DNA from: Anaerolineales bacterium
Lineage (GTDB): Bacteria; Chloroflexota; Anaerolineae; Anaerolineales; UBA11579
Reading direction: 5' to 3'
Length of the DNA: 64,000 nt
Assembly: GCA_019637755.1 (NCBI GenBank)
Contig: JAHBVC010000001.1
Location: 248,001-312,000, forward strand
The position numbers and the translations under genes are program-made. Of the stretch, positions 25,840-34,380 are shown one piece after another. Every line of letters begins with the position of its first letter. Position 1 is the stretch's first letter. Under the pieces are notes generated by a model that was not told the DNA's origin, did not search any database, and saw nothing but the letters and a program-made list of their open reading frames with translations.

Positions 25840-27407
25840 GCGCGCAAGCCAACTACGATGCAATCATCATCGGCGGCGGGCACAACGGCTTGGTCTCGGC
25901 GCTGGTGCTGGCGCGTGCTGGCCGCCGCGTGCTGGTGCTGGAACGCCGCGGCCAATTGGGCGGCGCCGCCAGCACTGAGGAGTTGATTCCCGGCTTCCAC
26001 TTCAACACTGGCGCACCGAATGCCAACCTGCTGCCGGCGGATGTGTTGGCGCTGCTAGGCAAAGACGCGCTGCACTTCGTGGAGCCTGAGGTGCGCGCCT
26101 TTGCGCCGCAACTAGACGAGAGCGCCGTCACCATCTGGCGCAGCACCGAGCGCACCGCCATGGAGCTGGCTACCCATTCTGCCAACGATGCGCGCGCCTA
26201 CTGGGAGTACGCCCGCCAACTGGAACGCTTTTCCGGCGTGCTCTCCAAGATGGCGCACTTGCGCCCGCCCAGCCTGACCGAGAACCCGGCGCGTGTGCTG
26301 TGGGGCTGGGCGCGGCTGGCGCTGGAGCTGCGCCGCTTGGGCGGCGGCGACATGATGGATTTCATGCGCGTGCTGCCGATGGGCGCGGCTACCTGGCTGA
26401 ACGAACACTTTGAAACTGAAGCCATCAAGGGCTTGTATGCGGCCTATGCCACCACCGGCGTAATGCAAGGCCCACGCGCCAGCGGCACTGCCTTCATGCT
26501 GCTGTACCAGCACATGGGCGGTTTGCAGCAACGCGCGGTGGTGGGCGGCGTGGGCGCAGTGAGCGCTGGGCTGGCCGCCGAGGCGCAGGAGCATGGCGCC
26601 GAGATCCGCACGGATGCCAGCGTAATGCGCATTCTGTTGAAAGATGGCCGCGTGTACGGCGTGGAGCTTGAAGGCGGCGAGCAGCTCACCGCACCCCAGG
26701 TGCTCTCCAATGCCGACCCGCATACTACTTATCTGAAACTATTGGGCGCGGCACAACTGCAGCCGCGTATGTACCGCCGCTTGCGCAGCCTTAAGCTGCG
26801 CGGCAGCAGCGCCACAGTGCACTTTGCGCTCAGCGGCCTGCCGCAGTTCCTGGCAGCCGCCGGCCAGCCGGAACGGCTGCAGGGCGACATCCTCATCAGC
26901 CCCAGTTTGGATTACGCCGAGCAAGCCTATGACAATGCCAAGCATGGCCGCCTCTCAGCCAAGCCCGTGCTGATGGCGCGCATCCCCACGCTCTTGGATA
27001 GCAGCTTGGCGCCCGCCCACAAGCACACCCTCTCCGTCACCGTGCGCTATGCGCCCTATTCGCTGGCAGAAAGCGATTGGGATGCACAACGTGAGCGCCT
27101 GGGCGACCTGGCGCTGGACACGCTGGCCGAATACGCCCCCAACCTGCGCACATTAGTAGAAGCGCGCCGCGTGATCACGCCGTTGGACTATGAGAGCGAC
27201 TACGGCTTGGCGGGCGGCAGCGAGATGCACGGCCAGATGGGCTTGGACCAATTGCTGCTGCAGCGCCCCATTCCGGGCACCATCGGCTACCGCCTCGGCA
27301 CGCCGGCACCGCAGGGCCTGTACCTCTGCGGCGCGGGCGCCCACCCCGGCGGCGGGCTGACTGGCTTGCCGGGGCTGCTGGCAGCCCGCCAGGCACTGGG
27401 CGAATAA
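25836..27407 (+). CDS. Phytoene-dehydrogenase-like FAD oxidoreductase, second copy
   Basis: A 523-residue paralogue of the preceding gene with the same layout. The FAD motif is IIIGGGHNGLVSALVLARAG, then LVLERRGQLGG, and the C-terminal closure is LCGAGAHPGGGLTG. Moderate divergence between the two copies suggests an old duplication. They may form a heterodimer or act in successive oxidation steps. Start ATG 25836 overlaps the previous stop. Confidence 0.78.
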   Translation: MSAQANYDAIIIGGGHNGLVSALVLARAGRRVLVLERRGQLGGAASTEELIPGFHFNTGAPNANLLPADVLALLGKDALHFVEPEVRAFAPQLDESAVTIWRSTERTAMELATHSANDARAYWEYARQLERFSGVLSKMAHLRPPSLTENPARVLWGWARLALELRRLGGGDMMDFMRVLPMGAATWLNEHFETEAIKGLYAAYATTGVMQGPRASGTAFMLLYQHMGGLQQRAVVGGVGAVSAGLAAEAQEHGAEIRTDASVMRILLKDGRVYGVELEGGEQLTAPQVLSNADPHTTYLKLLGAAQLQPRMYRRLRSLKLRGSSATVHFALSGLPQFLAAAGQPERLQGDILISPSLDYAEQAYDNAKHGRLSAKPVLMARIPTLLDSSLAPAHKHTLSVTVRYAPYSLAESDWDAQRERLGDLALDTLAEYAPNLRTLVEARRVITPLDYESDYGLAGGSEMHGQMGLDQLLLQRPIPGTIGYRLGTPAPQGLYLCGAGAHPGGGLTGLPGLLAARQALGE

Positions 27408-27408
27408 G

Positions 27409-28851
27409 ATGGCTGGCCCCAGCCGCCGTAGCGTCAGCTTTGTACTAGCCCTGTTAGCCATCCTGACCCTGGCCTCGCTGGCGGTCTTCGCCTGGGTGGG
27501 CCGCTCGGCCCGGCTGTGGGCCGATGATTTCTGCTACTCGGCCGCGGTGCAAGCCCACCCCATTCCGCAAGACATGCTGTTCTGGCGCGAGACCAGCGGC
27601 AACCGCTTCGCTACCTTGCTGCTGGTGCGCCTCAGCGACACTGTGCTCGGACCATACGGCCCGGCCTGGCTGCCGGGCATCACCATCGCCCTGCTGGTAC
27701 TGGCCAGCTATGTGGCGTTGCGCACGCTGTGGCCGGGCGCGGGCAGGGCTCGCTGGCTGGCGGCGCTACTGTTCGTATTCTTTTATGTGCTCATGCTCCC
27801 CAGCCTGATGCAAGCCTTGTTCTGGCGCATGGGCACCCTGCACTACACCTTCCCGATCATTCCCGGCTTGCTGCTACTGAGCCTGGTGGGCTGGATCTGG
27901 CGCGGCGGCACGCCACGCCGGCCAGCGCTGTGGCTGGCTGGCGCAACGCTGCTGAGTTTCCTGGCCGCTGGGCTCTCTGAAACCTATGCTGCCTTCCAGA
28001 CCGGCGCGCTGCTGCTGGCGCTGGGTGCCAGCTTCATTTTTGCGCAGCGTGCCGTGCGCCCGGTGTTGCTCGGCAGCCTGCTGGGCTCGCTGGCGGCGAT
28101 GGCGTTGATGGCCACCGCGCCGGCCAATGCCTGGCGCCAGGCCGAGTTGCCTCCGCCCGATAGCCTGGCCGACCTGCTGCTGTATACGCTGCGCTTTAGC
28201 TATGATTTCATCCGTGCCACTCTAGGCTCACGCCCGCTGCCCAGCTTGGTGCTGAGTGCCACGGCGTTCGCGTTCGGGGCGCTGCCCGTGCTGCCACTGA
28301 GGCCGCGCAACCTGGCGGCTACCACCCGCGGGCTGGTTCTGGGGGCCTTCCTCACCTTCGGCCTGGTGGCGTGCGCCATCGCCCCCAGTGTGTACGCCGG
28401 TTTGCAGTACCCAGCCGAACGCGCCCAATCGATCGCCCTGTTCGCCTTGCTGAGCGGGTTGGTTGCGGGCGCGATATGGCTAGGCAATGCGGCGCGCAGC
28501 GTGCTATCCGCAGGCGTGCTGCCCGCAGGCGTGCTGCCCGCAGGCGGGCTGCCCGCACGCTGGCTGCTTGGTTGGCTGGCGCTCGCGCTGCTGCTGGGCG
28601 CTAGTGCTTACATCCCCAGCAGTCTCGATCATCCTTTGAGCTTTGAAGCTGGCCTGCAGCAGCGCGCCCAGAATTGGGATGCGCGCCATGCACAGCTGCT
28701 CGCGGCGCGGGCACAGGGCGCGCACACGGTCAGCGTGGCGGCCCGTGAGATCGTAGATGGCTTGGAAGACCTGCACGAAGAGGCCAACTTCTGGGTGAAC
28801 GCCTGCATGGCCGAGTATTACGGCTTGGAAAGCATCGTACCCACGCCGTAA
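27409..28851 (+). CDS. Polytopic membrane protein, DUF6056-like
   Basis: A 480-residue protein with about ten predicted membrane helices. WADDFCYS after helix 1 and FWRETSGNRFA resemble the DDxxY and W-x-x-x-NGR pattern of uncharacterised DUF6056/GT-C-like membrane proteins. A tandem coding repeat near residues 367-384 reads (AGVLP)n. It lies 1 nt after the FAD oxidoreductase gene, so it is probably co-transcribed. A glycosyl- or lipid-linked transfer role is possible but unproven. Confidence 0.55.
   Translation: MAGPSRRSVSFVLALLAILTLASLAVFAWVGRSARLWADDFCYSAAVQAHPIPQDMLFWRETSGNRFATLLLVRLSDTVLGPYGPAWLPGITIALLVLASYVALRTLWPGAGRARWLAALLFVFFYVLMLPSLMQALFWRMGTLHYTFPIIPGLLLLSLVGWIWRGGTPRRPALWLAGATLLSFLAAGLSETYAAFQTGALLLALGASFIFAQRAVRPVLLGSLLGSLAAMALMATAPANAWRQAELPPPDSLADLLLYTLRFSYDFIRATLGSRPLPSLVLSATAFAFGALPVLPLRPRNLAATTRGLVLGAFLTFGLVACAIAPSVYAGLQYPAERAQSIALFALLSGLVAGAIWLGNAARSVLSAGVLPAGVLPAGGLPARWLLGWLALALLLGASAYIPSSLDHPLSFEAGLQQRAQNWDARHAQLLAARAQGAHTVSVAAREIVDGLEDLHEEANFWVNACMAEYYGLESIVPTP
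28509..28560 (+). repeat. 15-nt in-frame tandem repeat
   Basis: The unit gcaggcgtgctgccc is repeated about 3.5 times (last copies degenerate) inside the membrane-protein gene, encoding AGVLP units. It is likely slippage-prone. Confidence 0.85.
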
Positions 28852-28966
28852 ACACACGCGGCCAAACGAACACAAGCGCACTAAATCTGAAAATTCCGGC
28901 TAGAATCAGAAACCGCTTGCGCCCGGTGGGCTGAGCATTACTTTTTAGTTTTTTGGAGATTTACGC

Positions 28967-29833
28967 ATGTCATTTAACGATCAAAAACGACTCGATCCCT
29001 CCCAGGTGCAAGACCGGCGCGGCCGCAGCACTGGGCGCACCGTGCTGGTGGGCGGCGGCGGGCTGGGCCTGATCCTGCTGTTGGTCTCGATGTTCCTGGG
29101 GATCGACCCCTCCGCCTTGCTGGGCGCGGCCGAGCCGCAGACTGGCTATGCGCAAGAGCCGGCCGCATTGGCCAGCGAATGCCGCACCGGGGCGGATGCC
29201 AACAGCCGCGAGGATTGCCAACTGGTTGGCTTCGTCAACAGCATCCAGGCTTTCTGGGCAGACGAGTTGCCGCAATATGGCGTGAACTACGTGCCGGCAC
29301 AAACCGTGCTCTTCTCCGGCTCTACCGAAGCGGCCTGTGGCTTTGCGTCCAGTGCCAGTGGCCCGTTCTACTGCCAGCGGGATCGCACGGTGTACGTCGA
29401 TCTCTCGTTCTTCGACACCATCCTCACCCGGCTTGGGGCGCGCGGCGGCCCATTGGCGACTGCCTATGTGATCGCGCACGAGTACGGCCACCATGTGCAG
29501 AACCTGTTCGGCGTGCTCAACACCTCGGGGGCGATCCAGGACACCGGGCCAGAGAGCGACATCGTTTTCACCGAGTTGCAGGCCGATTGCCTGGCCGGCA
29601 TTTGGATGAGCCACGCCACGGAGACCGGTTACCTCAGCAGCCTGACGCGCGACGAAATTCTGCAGGCGCTGGACGCAGCCGTCTCGGTGGGCGACGATCG
29701 CATCCAGCAGCAGACACAAGGCTACATCGTGCCGGATGCGTGGACGCACGGCTCATCGCAACAGCGTTTGGATGCGCTGCAAGACGGGCTGAACTCGGGT
29801 GATATCGAAAGCTGCAACACCCCTGGCTGGTAA
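28967..29833 (+). CDS. Neutral zinc metallopeptidase, YpfJ/KPN_02809 family
   Basis: A 288-residue membrane-anchored metalloprotease-like protein. A polar N-terminus (DQKRLDPSQVQDRRG) precedes one membrane helix (~28-48). The catalytic zinc motif is HEYGHH near residue 168, with the third ligand region ELQADCLAGIW. A ribosome site (ggag) and ATG 28967 define the start. A TAGAAT box lies ~60 nt upstream. Physiological substrate of the family is not known. Confidence 0.88.
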   Translation: MSFNDQKRLDPSQVQDRRGRSTGRTVLVGGGGLGLILLLVSMFLGIDPSALLGAAEPQTGYAQEPAALASECRTGADANSREDCQLVGFVNSIQAFWADELPQYGVNYVPAQTVLFSGSTEAACGFASSASGPFYCQRDRTVYVDLSFFDTILTRLGARGGPLATAYVIAHEYGHHVQNLFGVLNTSGAIQDTGPESDIVFTELQADCLAGIWMSHATETGYLSSLTRDEILQALDAAVSVGDDRIQQQTQGYIVPDAWTHGSSQQRLDALQDGLNSGDIESCNTPGW

Positions 29834-29847
29834 GCAAGACAACTCAA

Positions 29848-29884
29848 ACAAAAAAAGCCCTTTCAGCAGAAAGGGCTTTTTTAT
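29848..29884. terminator. Bidirectional terminator
   Basis: The stem agccctttc/gaaagggct has A and T runs, between convergent genes. Confidence 0.9.
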
Positions 29885-31144
29885 TCACACTTCTTTCGTC
29901 GTAAAGCTCGCCACCCAAGCCGCGGCAACAAATAACAGCGCCGCTACCCCATACAGCGTCAGATAGCCCAGCGTACCCGCCGGGGTGAGCTGATTGAGCG
30001 GGTCGATCAGCAGGCCGCCCAGCAGCCGCGCCAGCGTGCCACCCGCCGCCCCGGCGATGCCAGCCAGGCCAATGTAGCGCCCGGCCTCCGGCTTGGGCAC
30101 GATGTCAGTCAGTTGGGCAAAATTGGCTGAGAGATAAATGCCCGCCCCGCAGCCGATAAGACCCGCGGCCACCATCAGCCAGTTGAGGTCACGCACCACC
30201 AGCACCAGCAGCGTGCCCGCCGCGGCCATCAGGCAGGCGGCGATGACCACGGGTGCACGGCCAATACGGTCGGCCAGGCGGCCAGAGGGCACGGCCACCG
30301 CCAGGATCGCGCCCCCCAGCACGATGGATAGGCGCGCCAGGTAGCGCTGCGCGTCGGCTTCGGGTAGGCCCACCACACCCACCACGAAGAGCAGCAGGAA
30401 CTGGCTGAGCGTCACGAAGGCAACCCAGAACAAGAAGCGGTTGAGGAACCACCAGCGAAAGGCGTGCTGGGTGCGCCAATCAAAGCGAAAGCTATCTATG
30501 TAGGTGTTGAGCAGCGGCTCGCGCACCGGCTCGCCTTGCTCGAAGGGCTCATCACGCATAACCAGCCAGGTGAACAGCAGTGCCAGCAGCAAACCCAGTG
30601 AGGGCACGGCCATGGCAGCCAGCAAGGCGACTTGGCCGTGCAGCGGCACAGCCGCCATCAGCTCACCGGCGGCCAAGCGCCCCACCAGCACGGCCAGGAT
30701 CTCAGTGAGCGATTTGAGCCCCGAGGCCAGGCCGCGCTGGGCCGCCGGCACGCGGTCGGCATATAGCGCCTCCCAGGGGGCGAAGATGATGTTGTCACCA
30801 AAGCGCCACAGCAGCACGCCGAGCACAAAGGCCGCTACCGAGGGCGCCAGGCCGACCAGCAGCAGGCCAGCGATCATTAGCGGCACGCCAGCGATGAAGT
30901 ATGGCAAGCGGCGGCCGAGCGGGGAGCGCGTGCGGTCAGACAGCAGGCCTACCAGCGGCCCCATCAGCAGCACCAGCAGCGAACCGGCGGCAGTGCTGAA
31001 ACCCAGCAGCGTATTCGGATTCTGGGGGGCGAGCTGCAAGACCTTGAAGCCGTACAGCGCCGGGTCGAGCGTGTTGGTGAACAGCGTCAGAGCGAAGCCA
31101 AACGAGGCGATGGCGAGCAGTTTTAGCAAAGGTAACTTTTGCAT
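29885..31144 (-). CDS. Major facilitator superfamily transporter
   Basis: A 419-residue transporter with about 12 helices. ATG 31144 (MQKLPLLKLLAIASFGFALT) is preferred; the longer open frame runs into the octamer palindrome. The MFS loop 2-3 motif appears as GLLSDRTRSPLGRR, typical of the sugar-cation symporter/GPH-like branch, and a second copy GRLADRIGRAPVV follows after helix 8. A TACAAT box ends 10 nt before the start. The substrate is unknown; it is divergent from gltA. Confidence 0.82.
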   Translation of the reverse strand: MQKLPLLKLLAIASFGFALTLFTNTLDPALYGFKVLQLAPQNPNTLLGFSTAAGSLLVLLMGPLVGLLSDRTRSPLGRRLPYFIAGVPLMIAGLLLVGLAPSVAAFVLGVLLWRFGDNIIFAPWEALYADRVPAAQRGLASGLKSLTEILAVLVGRLAAGELMAAVPLHGQVALLAAMAVPSLGLLLALLFTWLVMRDEPFEQGEPVREPLLNTYIDSFRFDWRTQHAFRWWFLNRFLFWVAFVTLSQFLLLFVVGVVGLPEADAQRYLARLSIVLGGAILAVAVPSGRLADRIGRAPVVIAACLMAAAGTLLVLVVRDLNWLMVAAGLIGCGAGIYLSANFAQLTDIVPKPEAGRYIGLAGIAGAAGGTLARLLGGLLIDPLNQLTPAGTLGYLTLYGVAALLFVAAAWVASFTTKEV

Positions 31145-31160
31145 ACCAGCAGCGATTGTA

Positions 31161-31200
31161 AGCCAATCGATTAATTGATTAATCAATTAATCGATTGGGG
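31161..31200. repeat. Octamer array A4: perfect palindrome upstream of gltA
   Basis: Units aatcgatt, aattgatt, aatcaatt, aatcgatt form a 36-bp perfect palindrome (31163-31198). Its inner 32 bp are identical to the copy at 32399-32430 on the other side of gltA. Confidence 0.95.
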
Positions 31201-31266
31201 TGCTATTCAAGTGCGCTAGAATACACGCACACTACCGGTCTTTACTTTCACAGGAGCAATCCCCAA

Positions 31267-32397
31267 ATGTCTAACTACGTACCCGGTTTGCAGGGCATCG
31301 TTGCCGTGCAGACGAATAAAAGCAAAGTGGATGGCCAGGCAGGCGAGCTGGTCATCGCTGGTTTCAAGCTGGAAGAGATCGCCAGCCGCGCCAGTTTCGA
31401 AGAGATGGTCTATCTGCTATGGCATGACCGCTTGCCCAGCGCCAGCGAGCTGGCTGCCTTCACGCAGTCGCTGGCGGCGCTGCGCGCGCTGCCCGAGGCC
31501 ACACTGGCCTTGCTAAAAGCTAGCGCCAGCCCCCAGCTGGACTTGATGGACGCGCTGCGCATGGCTACCGGCACGCTGGGCCTCGATGCGCCCGCGGATG
31601 ACACGGATGACTGGCTGGCCAAGCGCCTGCTTGCCACCTTCCCCACCATTGTGGCTGCGGCCTGGCGCCTAGCCAACGGCAAGGAGCCGATTGCGCCGGA
31701 CGCTAGCTTGGGCCACGCGGCCAACTACCTCTACATGCTGGAGGGCAAGGCGCCCAGTGCGGCACGCGTGCGCGGGCTGGAGACCTACCTCAACACCGTG
31801 ATCGACCACGGTTCGAACGCATCCACCTTCACGGCACGCGTGATCATGTCCACCGGTACGGATTTCGTCTCGGCCATCGTGGGCGCCATCGGCGCGCTCA
31901 AGGGCCCGCTGCACGGCGGCGCGCCCGGCCCGGCGCTGGACATGGTCTTCGAGATCGGCACGGCGGAGAACGCCGAGCCGGTGCTGCGCAAAAAGCTGGA
32001 GGCGGGCGAGCTGCTGATGGGCTTCGGCCACCGCGTCTACAAAGTGCGTGACCCGCGTGCCGATGTGCTCTCCAAGGCGGCACGTGAATTCTACGAAGCC
32101 GACGGCGACATGGCGCTCTATAACCTGGTGCAGGATGTGGAGCAGACCGCTATCCGCCTGCTGGAAGAGTACAAGCCCGGCCGCAACTTGCAAACCAACG
32201 TGGAGTTTTACACCGCCCTGCTGCTGCACGGGCTGGACTTCCCCATTCCGCTGTTCACGCCCACCTTCGCGGTGAGCCGCGTGGGCGGCTGGCTGGCGCA
32301 CTGCTTCGAGCAGCGCGCCGAGGGCCGCATCATCCGCCCGCAGTCTGAGTACACCGGCGTGGATGATAGAAAATGGGTGCCAGTAGAACAACGATAG
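31267..32397 (+). CDS. gltA: Citrate synthase
   Basis: A 376-residue citrate synthase condensing acetyl-CoA and oxaloacetate at the entry of the TCA cycle. Motifs: HGSNASTFTARV, the active-site His of LHGGAPG, and GFGHRVYKVRDPRA with the second His; the catalytic Asp is in the LDFPIPLF region. ATG 31267 has an aggag ribosome site; a TAGAAT box is ~50 nt upstream. Length is that of the shorter, dimeric type. It sits alone between two identical palindromes. Confidence 0.93.
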   Translation: MSNYVPGLQGIVAVQTNKSKVDGQAGELVIAGFKLEEIASRASFEEMVYLLWHDRLPSASELAAFTQSLAALRALPEATLALLKASASPQLDLMDALRMATGTLGLDAPADDTDDWLAKRLLATFPTIVAAAWRLANGKEPIAPDASLGHAANYLYMLEGKAPSAARVRGLETYLNTVIDHGSNASTFTARVIMSTGTDFVSAIVGAIGALKGPLHGGAPGPALDMVFEIGTAENAEPVLRKKLEAGELLMGFGHRVYKVRDPRADVLSKAAREFYEADGDMALYNLVQDVEQTAIRLLEEYKPGRNLQTNVEFYTALLLHGLDFPIPLFTPTFAVSRVGGWLAHCFEQRAEGRIIRPQSEYTGVDDRKWVPVEQR

Positions 32398-32398
32398 C

Positions 32399-32450
32399 AA
32401 TCGATTAATTGATTAATCAATTAATCGATTCGTCTGTTGGTCTTTTGGTC
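32399..32450. repeat. Octamer array A5: perfect palindrome downstream of gltA
   Basis: A 32-bp perfect palindrome (32399-32430) is made of the same units as array A4, starting 2 nt after the gltA stop. It continues as looser octamers tcgtctgt, tggtcttt, tggtcagc. Confidence 0.95.
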
Positions 32451-32496
32451 AGCACACCGCGTTGTCGCTTGCTTCGCTCGGGGTGCACTCAGAATA

Positions 32497-32532
32497 AACA
32501 AAAAGAGCCGCTTTGCAGCGGCTCTTTTTATT
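32497..32532. terminator. Bidirectional terminator between gltA and DUF2200 genes
   Basis: The stem agagccgct/agcggctct is flanked by A and T runs. Confidence 0.9.
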
Positions 32533-32533
32533 C

Positions 32534-32911
32534 TTAGCTTACAGCCTCAGCCGGCTGGCGCAGGATCTTTTCCATTGCCTTGCCCTTGGCTAGTTCGTCT
32601 ACCAGCTTATCCAGGTAGCGCATCTCTTTCATCAACGGGTCTTCGATCTCTTCGAGGCGGATACCGCAGATCACACCGGTGATGAGCTGGCGCGCCGGGT
32701 TCATCTTGGGCGCTTCAGCGAAAAAGGTTTCGAAAGTAACTTCCTTCTTGATCTGCGCGTCCATCTGCTTCTTGTTGTAGCCCGTCAGCCAGTGCACGAT
32801 GGTGTCCACCTCAGCCTGGGTGCGGCCTTTTTTCTCGGCCTTCTGCACGTACATAGGGTACACGCTGGCAAAGGTGAGCTTGTAGATACGCGGGTTTAAG
32901 GTTTTGGCCAT
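32534..32911 (-). CDS. DUF2200 family protein
   Basis: A 125-residue cytoplasmic protein. [31 protein letters not shown] and the acidic [26 protein letters not shown] region match the DUF2200 family, widespread and without known function. A ggag ribosome site precedes ATG 32911, and a TAGAAT box is ~20 nt further up. Confidence 0.85.
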   Translation of the reverse strand: MAKTLNPRIYKLTFASVYPMYVQKAEKKGRTQAEVDTIVHWLTGYNKKQMDAQIKKEVTFETFFAEAPKMNPARQLITGVICGIRLEEIEDPLMKEMRYLDKLVDELAKGKAMEKILRQPAEAVS

Positions 32912-32955
32912 CAGGCTACTCCGTTATGCAAATTCTACCTTACGGCTCCGCTTGG

Positions 32956-33708
32956 CTAGTTGCCGCCCATGAAGGTGGTGAACAAGTCGGCCAGCACGCC
33001 ACCGTTGCGCTTGACGCGGGCGCGGGTGTTGGCGGCGATGATGCGGCCCGCCAGTCGCGAGAGCGGCAGGCTCTGCAGGTACACCTTGCCGGGGCCGGTA
33101 AGCTGGGTCAGAAACAGGCCTTCGCCAGCGAACAAGGCGTTGCGCACACCCTTCATCATCTTGATGTTGTAATCCACCGTGGGCGCAAAGGCCACCAGGC
33201 AGCCGGTATCCACCCGCAGGGTCTCGCCCACCGCCAGAGTCTTTTCGATGAGCGTGCCGCCGGCGTGCACCCAGGCCATGCCGTTACCTTCAAGGCGCTG
33301 GAGGATAAAACCCTCACCGCCGAAGAGGCCGGCGCCCATGCGCCGGGTGAATTCGACCTCGATCTCGACGCTGCTGTCGGCGCACAGGAACGAATCCTTC
33401 TGGCAGATGAACTTGCCGCCTTCAGCGCCCAGGTTGATCGGCAGGATGCTGCCCGGGTACGGTGCGGCGAAGGCGACATGCGAAACGGCCGCGCTGACAT
33501 TGCTAAACGTGGAGATGAAGAAGCTCTCGCCGGTGAACATACGCTTGAGGCCTCTGAACAGGCCACCCACGCCGGTCTGCATATCGATACCGGGTTCCAT
33601 ATAGGCCATGGTGCCGGCTTCGCCGCGCACCGCCTCGCTTGGGTCCAGCTCGATCTCGAGCAACTGCAAATCGTCACCATAGATCTTGTACGCAATCTCA
33701 TTTGCCAT
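32956..33708 (-). CDS. TIGR00266/AIM24-like protein
   Basis: A 250-residue protein of the AIM24/TIGR00266 family, made of beta-rich TRAP-like repeats rich in glycine. Landmarks are the N-terminal VRGEAGTMAYMEPGI, GGEGFILQRLEGNG in the middle and the NALFAGEGLFLTQLTGPG segment. Yeast AIM24 affects inner-membrane organisation; the bacterial role is unknown. A ggag ribosome site precedes ATG 33708. It ends 45 nt before the DUF2200 start on the same strand. Confidence 0.85.
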   Translation of the reverse strand: MANEIAYKIYGDDLQLLEIELDPSEAVRGEAGTMAYMEPGIDMQTGVGGLFRGLKRMFTGESFFISTFSNVSAAVSHVAFAAPYPGSILPINLGAEGGKFICQKDSFLCADSSVEIEVEFTRRMGAGLFGGEGFILQRLEGNGMAWVHAGGTLIEKTLAVGETLRVDTGCLVAFAPTVDYNIKMMKGVRNALFAGEGLFLTQLTGPGKVYLQSLPLSRLAGRIIAANTRARVKRNGGVLADLFTTFMGGN

Positions 33709-33837
33709 TGGTGAAACTCCTCACTCCGAATCACTGGGCGGCGCCGCGCGTGGGTGACTCATGCCAAGCCACGGCCTAATGCACGCTAGCACATCTGATT
33801 ATATACGGGCGGTTTGCGTGTAGGTTTCGCACAAAAG

Positions 33838-33906
33838 CTGAACCACAAAGAACACAAAGCAACCCCTTAAGATTTTCTTTGTGTCCTTTGTGCCTTTGTG
33901 GTTGTA
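33838..33906. repeat. Inverted repeat element (aaccacaaag ... ctttgtggtt)
   Basis: The left arm, gaaccacaaagaacacaaag, pairs with a right arm built of ctttgtg units ending cctttgtggttg. The arms are imperfectly complementary around a ~20-nt centre. It lies in the 250-bp divergent gap before the zinc-ribbon membrane gene; no other gene signal is seen there. Confidence 0.7.
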
Positions 33907-33957
33907 GTACTAGGGCTCAAAATCGGCTAAACTTGCTGTTCAGGAGCCCGAAAAAAC

Positions 33958-34311
33958 ATGAAATCTATTGCAAAAGTAGCTTCATGGATCTTGATCTTCT
34001 TTGGCGTGCTCTTCATCTGGGGCGCCTTTAGCGCTGAAGGCCAGCCCAGTTGGCTGCTCATCGGCGGCATCACCGTGGCGATCGGCTTCGGCTTGATGTG
34101 GTACGCCGGGCAAAAGCTGGCCGCCCCCGGCGAGCAAAAGGTAACCTATAACGTCGATCTCACCGGTGACGTTAAGTTAGAGAAGTTTCAATGCCAGCAA
34201 TGTGGCGGCGCGCTGAGCGACAAGAACGTGGCCCTGGTGGGCGGTGCGCTCACCGTCACCTGCCCCTACTGCGGCGCGGTCTACCAGATCGAAGAAGCGC
34301 CCAAGTGGTAA
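33958..34311 (+). CDS. Small membrane protein with C-terminal zinc ribbon
   Basis: A 117-residue protein with two predicted helices (~7-24 and ~32-52), then a cytoplasmic part with a zinc ribbon of CQQCGG and CPYCGA. No family is recognised. An aggag ribosome site precedes ATG 33958. It is the first gene of the cluster with the Cys-tail membrane protein and the radical-SAM-like protein; a heptamer array separates it from the next gene. Confidence 0.75.
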   Translation: MKSIAKVASWILIFFGVLFIWGAFSAEGQPSWLLIGGITVAIGFGLMWYAGQKLAAPGEQKVTYNVDLTGDVKLEKFQCQQCGGALSDKNVALVGGALTVTCPYCGAVYQIEEAPKW

Positions 34312-34360
34312 ACAGCCTACAGTCCACAGTTGACAGCCAACAGCTTCAGCCTTGCAGTTA
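34308..34360. repeat. Heptamer array H4
   Basis: Period-7 units aacagcc, tacagtc, cacagtt, gacagcc and aacagct lie between two plus-strand genes. Confidence 0.65.
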
Positions 34361-34380
34361 CTAAACGACCGGGTTGACCG

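Noticed and set aside
33838-33906. Rho-independent terminator at the aaccacaaag/ctttgtggtt repeat
   Set aside because: AT-rich imperfect arms without a following T run, located between divergent genes where no transcript ends.
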